Assembly (NCBI RefSeq): GCF_014199395.1 | Contig: NZ_JACIJM010000001.1 | Coordinates: 496,001 to 560,000 of the forward strand | Direction of reading: 5' to 3' | From: Yoonia ponticola | Lineage (GTDB): Bacteria > Pseudomonadota > Alphaproteobacteria > Rhodobacterales > Rhodobacteraceae | Length of the DNA: 64,000 bases | Part shown: one piece after another, positions 1-8,577 of the stretch | Numbering within the stretch: the stretch's first letter is position 1 | Layout of the letters: each line of letters starts with the position of its first letter | Notes under the pieces: model-generated | The model's database searches: none | Seen by the model: only the letters and a program-made list of their open reading frames with translations | What the model was told of the DNA's origin: nothing | Position numbers and translations under genes: made by a program

Positions 1-12
1 TGCAGGTGAAAC

Positions 13-28
13 CTTCCCCGCGGGGAAG
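13..28. repeat. 16-bp perfect palindrome at left edge
   Basis: CTTCCCCGCGGGGAAG is a perfect 16-bp palindrome in the non-coding left margin, about 90 bp before the thrS-side terminator hairpin. It may be the terminator or operator of a gene lying outside the window; it cannot be assigned from here. Confidence 0.4.
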
Positions 29-115
29 ACGTGCCGTGTGTTTACGGGTTGGTAATGCCCGAAGTGTTGTGTCGCGTGGCAGATGTGGGCCATGAGTTGT
101 TATGGCGAAATGAAG

Positions 116-150
116 CACGGGGCGGCGCAGGATAGCGCCGCCCCGTGTTT
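116..150. terminator. Strong stem-loop terminator beyond thrS
   Basis: A 13-bp perfect stem (CACGGGGCGGCGC paired with GCGCCGCCCCGTG) closes a 6-nt loop and is followed on the + strand by TTTGTTTT. It sits just beyond the thrS stop codon. The T-tract is on the + strand, so it best fits a transcript entering from the left edge, and it may also end thrS transcription. Confidence 0.7.
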
Positions 151-153
151 GTT

Positions 154-2100
154 TTAACGTAGATCTGGTGGCGTTGCTTCGACTTTGAGGTCGTTCAGGA
201 TCTCGTCGAGGGCAATCACTTTGGTTTGCTTTTCGCCCAGGCGCCGTAGATTGACGGTCCGTTCTTCGACCTCACGCGCCCCAATCGCGAGGATCGCAGG
301 CACCTTACCAAGCGAGTGTTCGCGGACCTTGTAGTTGATTTTCTCGTTGCGGGTATCGGCCTCGGCCCGCACGCCAGCGGCTTTCAAGGCTGCCACGATT
401 TCATGCACGTAATCGTCCGCGTCCGAGATAATCGAGGCCACAACGACCTGACGCGGGGCCAGCCAGAACGGCAGTTTGCCTGCGTGTTCTTCGATCAGGA
501 TGCCGATGAAACGCTCGAATGACCCCAAGGTCGCGCGGTGCAACATGTAAGGCAGGTGCTTTTCGCCATCGGTGCCGATGTAGCTAGCACCCAAACGGTC
601 CGGCATGTTGCTGTCGACTTGCAACGTGCCACACTGCCAATCGCGGCCAATCGCGTCGGTCAGCACGAATTCGAGTTTCGGCCCGTAGAACGCGCCTTCA
701 CCTTCTTGCAATTCGTATTCATATCCGGCGGCGTTACAGGCTTTGCCCAATGCGGCCTCGAGTTTGTCCCATGTTTCCTCAGAGCCGATCCGTTTTTCAG
801 GGCGGGTCGAGAGCTTGATCGACCAGTTTTCAAAGCCGAGTTCCGCGTAGATTTCCGACAGGAACGCGATGAACATTTCTGTCTCGGATTCGATCTGGTC
901 TTCGGTGCAAAAGATGTGCCCGTCGTCTTGGGTAAAGCCGCGCACCCGCATGATGCCGTGCAACGCGCCAGAGGGTTCGTAGCGGTTGCATGAGCCGAAT
1001 TCGGCCATGCGCAGCGGCAGTTCGCGGTAGGATTTCAAACCTTGGTTAAAGACCTGAACGTGGCACGGACAGTTCATTGGTTTCAAGGCGTTGATGGTTT
1101 TTTCGCGGGCGTGGTCTTCGTCAACTTCGACGATGAACATGTTCTCTTGGTAGCTTTCCCAGTGGCCTGATTTTTCCCACAACTGGCGGTTCACAACCTG
1201 CGGTGTGTTCACTTCGACGTAGCCGCCAGCCCGTTGGCGGCGGCGCATGTAGTCTTGCAGTTCGGTATAGATCGTCCAACCGTTCGGGTGCCAGAATACC
1301 TGTCCCGGGGCCTCTTCTTGCATATGAAAAAGGTTCATTTCGCGGCCCAGTTTGCGGTGATCGCGCAGGGCTGCTTCTTCAAGCCGGTGAAGGTGCTGCT
1401 TGAGCCCTTCTTTGTTGGTAAACGCGGCCCCGTAGATGCGTTGCAGCATGGGGCGATTGCTGTCGCCGCGCCAATAAGCACCCGCGATGGACATCAGTTT
1501 GAAGCCGTCAGCAGGGACTTGGCCAGTGTTTTGCAGGTGCGGCCCACGGCACAAATCCTGCCAGTCGCCGTGCCAATACATGCGCAGTGGCTCGTCGCCC
1601 GGAATGCTTTCGATCAATTCGACTTTGTACGGCTCGCCCTTGTCCTGATAGTGCTGGATCGCGCGGGGACGGTCCCAGATTTCGGTGCGGACTTCATCAC
1701 GCTTGTTGATGATTTCCTTCATCTTTTTCTCGATCAACGCGAGGTCTTCGGGCACAAAAGGTTCTTTGCGGTCAAAGTCATAGTACCAGCCGTCTTTGAT
1801 GACAGGCCCGATTGTGACCTGCACATTCGGCCAAAGTTCTTGCACCGCACGCGCCATAATATGCGCCAGATCGTGCCGCACGAGTTCGAGTGCCTGTTCG
1901 TCATCTTTCATGGTGTGCAGCGCGATGCTCGCGTCTGTCTCAATCGGCCACTGGAGGTCGTAGTGCTGACCGTTCACAGTCGCAGAAATCGCCTTTTTGC
2001 GCAGGCTGCTTGAGATATCAGCGGCCACGTCAGCGGCGGTGATGCCAGCCTCGTATTGGCGTGCGTTACCATCGGGAAATGTAAGAGAGATTTGGGCCAT
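154..2100 (-). CDS. thrS: Threonyl-tRNA synthetase
   Basis: Charges tRNA-Thr with threonine in the cytoplasm. The 648-residue length is normal for bacterial ThrRS. The order of domains is visible: an N-terminal TGS domain (about residues 1-65), the editing domain with its HxxxH (H76 and H80 in HDLAH), the class II catalytic core with the zinc-binding cysteine region MNCPCH near residue 340, motif 2 around [15 protein letters not shown], and a C-terminal anticodon-binding domain. The ATG follows a GAGGAG ribosome site about nine bases upstream. It is transcribed away from the hydrolase genes to its right. I see no T-box or other leader in the 135 bp between it and the next gene. Confidence 0.97.
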   Translation of the reverse strand: MAQISLTFPDGNARQYEAGITAADVAADISSSLRKKAISATVNGQHYDLQWPIETDASIALHTMKDDEQALELVRHDLAHIMARAVQELWPNVQVTIGPVIKDGWYYDFDRKEPFVPEDLALIEKKMKEIINKRDEVRTEIWDRPRAIQHYQDKGEPYKVELIESIPGDEPLRMYWHGDWQDLCRGPHLQNTGQVPADGFKLMSIAGAYWRGDSNRPMLQRIYGAAFTNKEGLKQHLHRLEEAALRDHRKLGREMNLFHMQEEAPGQVFWHPNGWTIYTELQDYMRRRQRAGGYVEVNTPQVVNRQLWEKSGHWESYQENMFIVEVDEDHAREKTINALKPMNCPCHVQVFNQGLKSYRELPLRMAEFGSCNRYEPSGALHGIMRVRGFTQDDGHIFCTEDQIESETEMFIAFLSEIYAELGFENWSIKLSTRPEKRIGSEETWDKLEAALGKACNAAGYEYELQEGEGAFYGPKLEFVLTDAIGRDWQCGTLQVDSNMPDRLGASYIGTDGEKHLPYMLHRATLGSFERFIGILIEEHAGKLPFWLAPRQVVVASIISDADDYVHEIVAALKAAGVRAEADTRNEKINYKVREHSLGKVPAILAIGAREVEERTVNLRRLGEKQTKVIALDEILNDLKVEATPPDLR

Positions 2101-2235
2101 GCTGTGCGGCTCCTCGTCAGTTTGGCGCCTACAAAGCGCCCGGTTGCGGGTAAGATATTCGGCCTAAATGGCGAATGCGGGCAGGGGGGTCAAGTGGGGC
2201 TTGCGGCGCGGCTGTTGCTGTGGTGATTTGGGAAC

Positions 2236-2991
2236 ATGACACAGCAACATGAACCCAATTTTTTCACCTCGCCCGACGGTCGGCGTATCGCGTATCATTT
2301 GACTGATGGTAGCGGTCCTGCCGTTATTTTCTTGGGCGGTTTTAAATCCGATATGCAGGGTACTAAAGCCGTGTACCTCGAAGAATGGGCAAAGCGTGAA
2401 GGCCGCGCGTTTCTGCGGTTCGACTATTCCGGCCATGGCGAAAGCGACGGCGCGTTTGCCTACGGTGCGATTGGCGATTGGTTTGAAGATGCGCGTGCGG
2501 CGATCGGCTTGCTTGCTGGCAAGGTTGTGCTGGTCGGGTCGTCGATGGGCGGCTGGATTTCACTGCTGTTGTCGCGCGAGATGCCAGAGCGGATCGCGGG
2601 TCTTGTGACGATTGCTGCGGCCCCCGATTTCACCGAAGACGGCATGTGGGGCGGCTTTGACGACGCGCAAAAGGCCGCGTTGGAGAACGACGGGCAGGTG
2701 GCGTTGCCGTCGGAATATGGCGAACCTTACATTATCACAAAGCGGTTAATCACCGAAGGCCGGACACGTTTGGTTCTGCGCGATCCATTGGATCTGCCGT
2801 TTCCTGTGCGGTTTTTGCAGGGCACGGCTGACGCTGACGTTGATAAGGCCGTGGCGCTGCGCTTGCTTGATCATGCAGCGGGTCCGGACATGCGGTTAAC
2901 CTTGGTTGACGGGGCGGATCATCGGTTCTCGGATGACGCCTGTTTGGATTTGATCAGCACTGCCGTCGAAGAGGTTCTGACGCGGTCGTAA
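2236..2991 (+). CDS. Alpha/beta hydrolase (first of three)
   Basis: A 251-residue cytoplasmic alpha/beta-hydrolase-fold protein without signal peptide. The oxyanion-side motif is FLGGFKSDM, the nucleophile elbow is GSSMG within LVGSSMGGW (about residue 98), the acid is probably in GTADADVDK and the catalytic His in GADHRF near the C-terminus, so the triad is complete. Sequences of this type are annotated as serine aminopeptidase/palmitoyl-thioesterase-like hydrolases; substrate unknown. It starts a run of three hydrolase genes on the same strand that leads to the PHA cluster, but spacings of about 80 and 115 bp make a single operon possible rather than certain. Confidence 0.85.
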   Translation: MTQQHEPNFFTSPDGRRIAYHLTDGSGPAVIFLGGFKSDMQGTKAVYLEEWAKREGRAFLRFDYSGHGESDGAFAYGAIGDWFEDARAAIGLLAGKVVLVGSSMGGWISLLLSREMPERIAGLVTIAAAPDFTEDGMWGGFDDAQKAALENDGQVALPSEYGEPYIITKRLITEGRTRLVLRDPLDLPFPVRFLQGTADADVDKAVALRLLDHAAGPDMRLTLVDGADHRFSDDACLDLISTAVEEVLTRS

Positions 2992-3073
2992 AGGATGCCG
3001 CACTTTGGTGCTTTCGTTTTTAGGCCGAGCCTTGGTATAAAGGCCGCTCGCACAGGCAGCATTTGGCAGTTCA

Positions 3074-3946
3074 ATGTTCGACATACACACACTCGACACG
3101 GACCTCGCATCGGCAGAGGCGAAGGTAGCCAACCTGCGGGACGGCTGCGCGAAATGTGTGACTTGGGCGGGCGATGCTGGTGTGAAAACGGACATCGCCG
3201 TCGTGTTTATCCACGGATTTTCAGCAACTTGCGGGGAATTGCGACCATTGCCAGAGACGGTAGCGGCTGCGTTGGGCGCGAATTTGTTTGCGACACGGCT
3301 GATGGGCCACGGACAAGATGGCGCTGCGATGGGCGACGCGACGTTGGACGGTTGGCGGGCGGATGTACGCGAGGCGGTGGCGGTTGGCCTGACAATCGGG
3401 AAACGGGTTCTGATCGTGGGCTGCTCGACGGGCTGCACATTAACCACGTTGGGGCTGTCGAACGGTGATATTCCATCGGGGCCAGAGGTGATCGGGGTGT
3501 GCTTCGTATCGCCGAACTTTGGCTTGCGGCATAAAGTGGCGCAGCTGGTTTTAGACCTTCCGCGGTCCGAAAGATGGGCCCCGTTTTTGATCGGCAAAGA
3601 GCGTAAGTTTGACGTGCATTGCGCGCAACATACCCAGTTTTGGACGACCCGATATCCGACCAAAGCGGTGAAGCCGATGGGCGATGCGATCCGTGCCGCA
3701 CGGCGGTCTGATTTGTCAAAAATCATGACACCGATGTTCATGGCCATTAACGCAGATGACCAAGTGATTAACCCAAAGCGTGCCCGCAACGTGATGATGG
3801 CATGGGGTGGCCCGACTGATAAGCTGTCGCTGGTTCAGACGGCTGACGACGATGCAATGGGGCACGTGATGGCAGGCGACGTGTTTAGTCCTGGCCAAAC
3901 CGCGCCGCTGGCTACGCGTATTGTGGAATGGGCACAGAAACTCTGA
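3074..3946 (+). CDS. Alpha/beta hydrolase, carboxylesterase-like (second of three)
   Basis: A 290-residue alpha/beta hydrolase. It shows the HGF oxyanion motif (VVFIHGFSATC), the nucleophile elbow GCSTG (VGCSTGC, about residue 118), an acid in MAINADDQV and a His in AMGHVMAG, which is a complete catalytic triad. There is no clear signal peptide, so it is probably cytoplasmic. The general shape, with a long helical lid region between nucleophile and acid, resembles carboxylesterase/monoacylglycerol-lipase-like proteins. The substrate cannot be inferred. It lies between two further alpha/beta hydrolase genes on the same strand. Confidence 0.8.
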   Translation: MFDIHTLDTDLASAEAKVANLRDGCAKCVTWAGDAGVKTDIAVVFIHGFSATCGELRPLPETVAAALGANLFATRLMGHGQDGAAMGDATLDGWRADVREAVAVGLTIGKRVLIVGCSTGCTLTTLGLSNGDIPSGPEVIGVCFVSPNFGLRHKVAQLVLDLPRSERWAPFLIGKERKFDVHCAQHTQFWTTRYPTKAVKPMGDAIRAARRSDLSKIMTPMFMAINADDQVINPKRARNVMMAWGGPTDKLSLVQTADDDAMGHVMAGDVFSPGQTAPLATRIVEWAQKL

Positions 3947-4062
3947 CAAGTTACGAATGATCGCACGAAGGCTTGCACAGAACAGGCGCGGGCGGCACTG
4001 TTAAAAATGTTAATGTACAAAGGCATAGAGTTCGATGATGACGCTAAAGGCGCGCCTTAACT

Positions 4063-4773
4063 ATGGGTGATCCGGTTGTTCTTATACCGCCGATTTTGTG
4101 TGATGCGCGCGTATTTGCGGGCCAAATCGCAGAGCTTTCGCGCGATCACCCCGTCCTTTTTGCGCCCACACGCGGGGCTGAAACGATTGAAGTGGCGGCA
4201 GCCAATATCTTGGCATGGGCCCCGCAAGAGTTCGCTTTGGCGGGCGCTGGCATGGGGGGGATGGTCGCGCTGGAATTGCTGCGCCGAGCCCCGAAACGGA
4301 TTACGCGGGTCGCATTTATTAACGCCAATGCGCAAGCTGACACGCCCAAGAAAGCTGCCGACCGCGAGCCGACAATCATCGCTGCAAAGTCTGGCCGTTT
4401 TGAGGACGTGATTAACGAAAAGTTCGCGGCATGTCGGTTTAGCGATCAAACGAATGTACCGGACTTGATGCCACTGCTACGCGATATGGCGAATGGCATT
4501 GGCGCTGATGCTTACATTCAACAAGTCCGCGCTGTGCAGCGTCGCAAGGATCAACAGGCCGTTTTGCGTAAAATTACGCAACCCGCATTGGTGATTTCGT
4601 GTGATGGTGATCCCGAGAATACCCAGCGCCGTCAAGAATTTCTGGCCGAGATGATCCCGTATGCCAAACATGTTGTGATCAAAGGGGCAGGGCTGCTTCC
4701 GTCGTTGGAACAGCCTGCGAGATTGTCCCAGATTTTGCGGGATTGGTGTCGGCAGCCATTGGTGCTGCGGTAG
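4063..4773 (+). CDS. Alpha/beta-hydrolase-fold protein lacking catalytic Ser and His (probable pseudoenzyme)
   Basis: A 236-residue protein with the outline of a small alpha/beta hydrolase (LIPPILCDARVF at the N-terminus, helices and strands in the usual order). Where the family has G-H-S-M-G, this protein has G-A-G-M-G (residues 61-65), so the nucleophile serine is a glycine. The C-terminal motif that is normally GAGHLP reads GAGLLP (residues 208-213), so the catalytic histidine is a leucine. Both changes argue that ordinary serine hydrolase chemistry is lost while the fold is kept. The frame is intact and full length, so it is not a decayed gene. It ends at a hairpin shared with phaZ. A binding or regulatory role is inference. 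Confidence 0.75.
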   Translation: MGDPVVLIPPILCDARVFAGQIAELSRDHPVLFAPTRGAETIEVAAANILAWAPQEFALAGAGMGGMVALELLRRAPKRITRVAFINANAQADTPKKAADREPTIIAAKSGRFEDVINEKFAACRFSDQTNVPDLMPLLRDMANGIGADAYIQQVRAVQRRKDQQAVLRKITQPALVISCDGDPENTQRRQEFLAEMIPYAKHVVIKGAGLLPSLEQPARLSQILRDWCRQPLVLR

Positions 4774-4775
4774 CA

Positions 4776-4802
4776 AAAAGGCGGCCACTGGGGCCGCCTT
4801 TT
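4776..4802. terminator. Bidirectional terminator between hydrolase 3 and phaZ
   Basis: AAAAGGCGGCC pairs with GGCCGCCTTTT across a 5-nt loop. Runs of A and T flank the stem, so the hairpin can end transcription from both convergent genes. Confidence 0.85.
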
Positions 4803-4806
4803 GATC

Positions 4807-6480
4807 TTATTTCTTAGCGTTTGCAGCTTTGCGTGCTGCCCGTGATTTGGGCTGCGCAATTTTCGCTTTCACCGGTTCCGCTTTTGGCGCTACCGGCGTT
4901 GCCGCTGCTTCAACCTTGGCGACTGCGGGGGCTGGTGCCGCTTCCACTTTTGGGGCTGCAGCGACAGGTGCGGCTTCGGCCTTTGGTGCTGTCGGTGCTT
5001 CAGCTTTCACGGCTGTTGGCACGGCTTTGACGTCAGCTTTGGCCGCCGCTGGTGCTGCTTTCGCTTTCGGCGCCGCCGTTTTCGCAGGTTTCGCTGCTGG
5101 CTTTGCCTTTACCGCAGCTGGTTTGGCTGGTGCCGCTTCAGCTTTGGGTGCTTCTGACTTTTTCGGCTCGCTGGACGAGACGATTTTCAGCTCTGCTTTT
5201 GCAGGCGCTGCTGCTGGCGTCGCTTTTTTCGCGGCGGCAGGGGCAGGTGCACCTGAATTGGCGTCGATGAAATCTAGCACCAATGGCCGGATGTTATTGC
5301 GCCAGCTACCGCCCGCGAAAATACCGTAGTGACCCGCACCTGGTTCGAGGTGCGATGCTTTTTTGCCGTCGTCGAGGCCAGTTAACAGATCAAGTGCTGC
5401 CAAACATTGACCCGGCGCAGAGATATCGTCTTTTTCGCCTTCGACGATTTTCACGGCGACGTTGTTAATCTTGCCGATGTCTACTTTTTTACCAGCAACG
5501 ACAAAATCGTTACGGGCAATGTCGCGGCCTTTGAAGATGCGCTCGACGGTAGAGAGGTAGAATTCAGACGTCATATCCATGACAGCCAAATATTCATCGT
5601 AGAACACGTTATGTTTGTCGTGCTCGCGTGCTTCGCCTTTGGCGCTGCGGATGATCTGGTCGCGGAATGCGTCGGCGTGCGTTTCGCCGTTCATCGAGAT
5701 GAACGAAGCCAACTGCAACAAGCCCGGATAGACCGTGCGGCCAACGCCCGCATATTTAAAGCCAACGCGCTGGATCATCGTCTGTTCCAGCTGACCCATC
5801 GTGACAGAGCGGCCAAAATCGGTGACTTCGGTATGGTTCGCTTCGGGATCAACGGGGCCGCCGATCAGCGTCAGGGATCTTGGCTGCGCTTTTGGATCTT
5901 CTTCAGCGAGATACGCAGTTGCGGCAAGCGCAAGCGGCACGGGCTGGCAAACGGCAATCACGTGAATGTCTGCACCGAGCTCTTTCATGAACTCGACAAG
6001 GTATAGCGTGTAATCTTCGACATCGAATTTACCGGCGCTGACTGGAATGTCGCGGGCGTTGTGCCAGTCGGTGATATAGACATCACAATCGGGCAAAAGG
6101 CTAATCACGGTTTTGCGCAGCAACGTGGCATAGTGGCCGGACATCGGTGCGACTAACAAAACGCGGCGCGGCATCGGGTCACGACCTTGCACTTTGATTT
6201 GGATCAAATCGCCAAAGTCGCGTTTGAGTACAATCTCGGTATCAACAGAGTGATCTCTGCCATCACCAGACGGAACAGGAGGGATATTCCAGTCAGGTTT
6301 GACGACCATTCGGCCAAAGGTCCGTTCAGTGACCTCGCCCCATGCGCGTAACCAATCCATTCCAGGGTTTGTGGTAAGCGACATCATCGGGTAGTCTGCA
6401 AATGCGCGTGCTGTAGCGCCCAACCATTGGTTGGTGTTGCGAGTGGCTTCCATGAGGTCGTAGGTCATCATGTATTTCAT
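4807..6480 (-). CDS. phaZ: Intracellular polyhydroxyalkanoate depolymerase with Ala/Lys/Pro-rich tail
   Basis: Hydrolyses stored PHA inside the cell. Residues 1 to about 405 match the PhaZ/PHB_depo_C family, including VLLVAPMSGHYATLLR, the active-site region VIAVCQPVPL with the probable nucleophile Cys, and GAGHYGIFAGG near the catalytic His. Residues about 407-557 form a low-complexity tail of alternating Ala, Lys and Pro (for example KPAAKPAKTAAPKAKAAP) ending in SRAARKAANAKK. Family members are usually near 400-430 residues, so the tail is an extension. It resembles the histone H1/PhaF-type AAKP DNA-binding tail. The chosen ATG follows AAGGAG at good spacing. The gene is divergent from phaC with a PhaR-like box between them. 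Confidence 0.9.
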   Translation of the reverse strand: MKYMMTYDLMEATRNTNQWLGATARAFADYPMMSLTTNPGMDWLRAWGEVTERTFGRMVVKPDWNIPPVPSGDGRDHSVDTEIVLKRDFGDLIQIKVQGRDPMPRRVLLVAPMSGHYATLLRKTVISLLPDCDVYITDWHNARDIPVSAGKFDVEDYTLYLVEFMKELGADIHVIAVCQPVPLALAATAYLAEEDPKAQPRSLTLIGGPVDPEANHTEVTDFGRSVTMGQLEQTMIQRVGFKYAGVGRTVYPGLLQLASFISMNGETHADAFRDQIIRSAKGEAREHDKHNVFYDEYLAVMDMTSEFYLSTVERIFKGRDIARNDFVVAGKKVDIGKINNVAVKIVEGEKDDISAPGQCLAALDLLTGLDDGKKASHLEPGAGHYGIFAGGSWRNNIRPLVLDFIDANSGAPAPAAAKKATPAAAPAKAELKIVSSSEPKKSEAPKAEAAPAKPAAVKAKPAAKPAKTAAPKAKAAPAAAKADVKAVPTAVKAEAPTAPKAEAAPVAAAPKVEAAPAPAVAKVEAAATPVAPKAEPVKAKIAQPKSRAARKAANAKK

Positions 6481-6527
6481 TTGAAACGGCTCCTTTACGC
6501 ACACGTTAGTGTAATTTTAACGCAATG

Positions 6528-6539
6528 CTGCAGTTGCAC
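6528..6539. promoter_or_regulatory. Degenerate PhaR box between phaZ and phaC
   Basis: CTGCAGTTGCAC fits the known PhaR recognition pattern CTGC-N3/4-GCAG except for the last base. It lies in the 79-bp divergent phaZ-phaC intergenic region, 20 bp before the phaC start, where a repressor could act on either gene. Confidence 0.5.
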
Positions 6540-6559
6540 GGTAGGACGCAAACATTAAA

Positions 6560-8353
6560 ATGACAACAACAGAATCAGACGACCGCGCCTTAGATGAACC
6601 CAGTGTGACAAAGCTCGAAGCTAATTTGTCGCGAATAGAACAACTTACGCAGCGGCTTTTAATTGCAATGAATCCGAAACGTCACGTTCCGACGTCGCTT
6701 CAGGGGCCATCACCCGACCTTTATGCAAAGGCAGCATCGGCATATATGTCCGATATGATGAGTAATCCGGGCAAGATGATCGAGCAACAGGTCGCGTTCT
6801 GGGGCAAGTCTGTAAAGCATTTTGTCGAATCACAACACCTTTTGGTGCAAGGCAGGCTCGAACATCCGGTTGATCAAACCGGTCCTGATCGCCGTTTTGC
6901 ACATGAATTGTGGGACACGAATCCTTATTTTAATTTCATCAAGCAACAATATTTGATGAACGCCGATGCAATTCGCGAAACAATTTCGACAATTGAAACG
7001 CTGGATGCAGGCGAAAAGCGCAGGCTGGAATATTTTGGCGAACAGATCGTTGATATGTTTAGTCCGACCAATTTTTTAGCGACAAATCCAGAAGCGCTGA
7101 GCCTCGCTGCCGAAACCGAAGGCGAAAGTCTGGTTGCCGGATTAGAAAACCTGATCCGTGATTTCGAAGCAAATGACGGCGATCTTGTTGTGACTTTGGC
7201 TGATAAATCCGCGTTTGAAATTGGCAAAAACCTGGCCACGTCGCCGGGTGAAGTCGTTTTCCGCAATCATTTATTTGAATTGATCCAATACACACCGACC
7301 ACCGAAAAAGTACACGAGATTCCGCTCGTCATTTTCCCGCCGTGGATTAACAAATTCTACATCCTTGATTTAAAGCCGGCCAATAGCTTGATCAAATGGG
7401 CGGTAGAGCAGGGGTATACTGTCTTTGTCGTGTCATGGGTCAATCCGGACCCGTCATATCGCGACACGTCGATGACCGACTATATAGAAGACGGGTATTT
7501 GACCGCGATTGACCAAGTGAAATCGATTTGCGGTGTGAAAAAGGTCAACGCGATCGGCTATTGCATCGCGGGCACAACATTGTCGCTGACAATGGCGATG
7601 ATGGCGCAACGCGGTGACACCTCTATTAATGCCGCGACGCTCTTTACGACCCTGACCGACTTTTCGGATCGCGGCGAAGTGGGCGTGTTCCTGAACGATG
7701 ACTTCGTTGACGGGATTGAAGCCGAGGTCAATCAGGCGGGCATTCTCGATCACTACTATATGTCACGCACGTTTTCGTTCCTGCGGTCGAACGATCTGAT
7801 CTACGGGCCGGCGATCAAAAGCTATATGATGGGCAAAGCTCCGCCAGCCTTTGATCTGCTGTATTGGAACGGCGACGGCACGAACCTACCAGCCAAGATG
7901 GCTGTGGAATACTTGCGCGGGCTGTGTCAACGCGATGAATTCGCGACCAAGGGCTTTGACGTGGCGGGGACGACCGTTCACCTGTCCGAAGTCCAAGTGC
8001 CGATTTGCGCAATTGCGTGTGAAACCGACCACATTGCAGCTTGGAAAAGCAGTTTCCGTGGCGTGCAGGGCATGGGGTCAAAAGATAAGACGTTCATCCT
8101 GTCTGAAAGCGGGCACATCGCAGGCATCATCAATCCGCCGAGCAAAAAGAAATACGGACACTATACAAACCCCGAACTTGGCCTGACGGCTGACGACTGG
8201 TTGCTGGACGCGGACAAACACGACGGGTCATGGTGGCCAACGTGGGATGCGTGGTTAGCGCCGCGATCGGGCAAAAAGGTGGATGCACGCACGCCGGGTG
8301 GTCCAGATCACCCCTCTCTTGCCCCTGCTCCGGGGACCTATGTGACCAAGTGA
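6560..8353 (+). CDS. phaC: Class I poly(3-hydroxyalkanoate) synthase
   Basis: Polymerises (R)-3-hydroxyacyl-CoA into PHA at the granule surface. The 597-residue length and architecture fit class I synthases: an N-terminal helical region (1 to about 210) and an alpha/beta-hydrolase core with the PhaC box GYCIAG, catalytic Cys335, Asp490 in ETDHIAAW and His519 in SGHIAG. The C-terminal region WWPTWDAWL is also typical. It begins 79 bp from the divergent phaZ and is followed 224 bp later by the phasin gene under its own operator region. No typical strong ribosome site is seen directly before the ATG (TAGGA lies 13 bases upstream). Confidence 0.96.
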   Translation: MTTTESDDRALDEPSVTKLEANLSRIEQLTQRLLIAMNPKRHVPTSLQGPSPDLYAKAASAYMSDMMSNPGKMIEQQVAFWGKSVKHFVESQHLLVQGRLEHPVDQTGPDRRFAHELWDTNPYFNFIKQQYLMNADAIRETISTIETLDAGEKRRLEYFGEQIVDMFSPTNFLATNPEALSLAAETEGESLVAGLENLIRDFEANDGDLVVTLADKSAFEIGKNLATSPGEVVFRNHLFELIQYTPTTEKVHEIPLVIFPPWINKFYILDLKPANSLIKWAVEQGYTVFVVSWVNPDPSYRDTSMTDYIEDGYLTAIDQVKSICGVKKVNAIGYCIAGTTLSLTMAMMAQRGDTSINAATLFTTLTDFSDRGEVGVFLNDDFVDGIEAEVNQAGILDHYYMSRTFSFLRSNDLIYGPAIKSYMMGKAPPAFDLLYWNGDGTNLPAKMAVEYLRGLCQRDEFATKGFDVAGTTVHLSEVQVPICAIACETDHIAAWKSSFRGVQGMGSKDKTFILSESGHIAGIINPPSKKKYGHYTNPELGLTADDWLLDADKHDGSWWPTWDAWLAPRSGKKVDARTPGGPDHPSLAPAPGTYVTK

Positions 8354-8471
8354 GTCGTGAAAAATCTCTCGCGTGATGCGTGTTTTTTATCGACGTAACT
8401 GCGTTTTATAAGGGGTTTTGCGGCTAACTCTACGTAAAGATTGAATAATTCAACGGCGTAAAAATATGATG

Positions 8472-8482
8472 CTGCAGTGCAG
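8472..8482. promoter_or_regulatory. PhaR operator box 1 upstream of phaP
   Basis: CTGCAGTGCAG is an exact CTGC-N3-GCAG site, the recognition pattern described for PhaR of Paracoccus denitrificans. It lies 96 bp upstream of the phaP start. Confidence 0.75.
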
Positions 8483-8494
8483 AAAATACTTGAA

Positions 8495-8511
8495 ATGCTG
8501 CACTGCAGCAT
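8495..8511. promoter_or_regulatory. PhaR operator box 2 upstream of phaP
   Basis: CTGCACTGCAG (8498-8508) is a second exact CTGC-N3-GCAG site inside a 17-bp perfect palindrome ATGCTGCACTGCAGCAT. The centres of boxes 1 and 2 are 26 bp apart. Repression of phasin by PhaR in the absence of PHA is the known logic in related bacteria. Confidence 0.78.
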
Positions 8512-8577
8512 GTATCTAGAGGTTAGACGAAAAAAGCGGTTATCCCCCGCGCTCATACAACCTGAAAGGTCAGTACC

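Noticed and set aside
2896..3789. A 297-codon minus-strand frame across the first two hydrolase genes
   Set aside because: It spans two real genes on the other strand and has the irregular composition of an antisense frame.
4807..5262. Repetitive DNA that could be mistaken for a tandem repeat or CRISPR-like array
   Set aside because: The repetition follows codon periodicity of an Ala/Lys/Pro tail in frame with phaZ; there are no equal repeats with unique spacers.
4829..5329. Long Ala/Gly/Phe-rich frame opposite the phaZ tail
   Set aside because: It is the antisense of the Ala/Lys/Pro repeat codons and has no start-site signal or family match.
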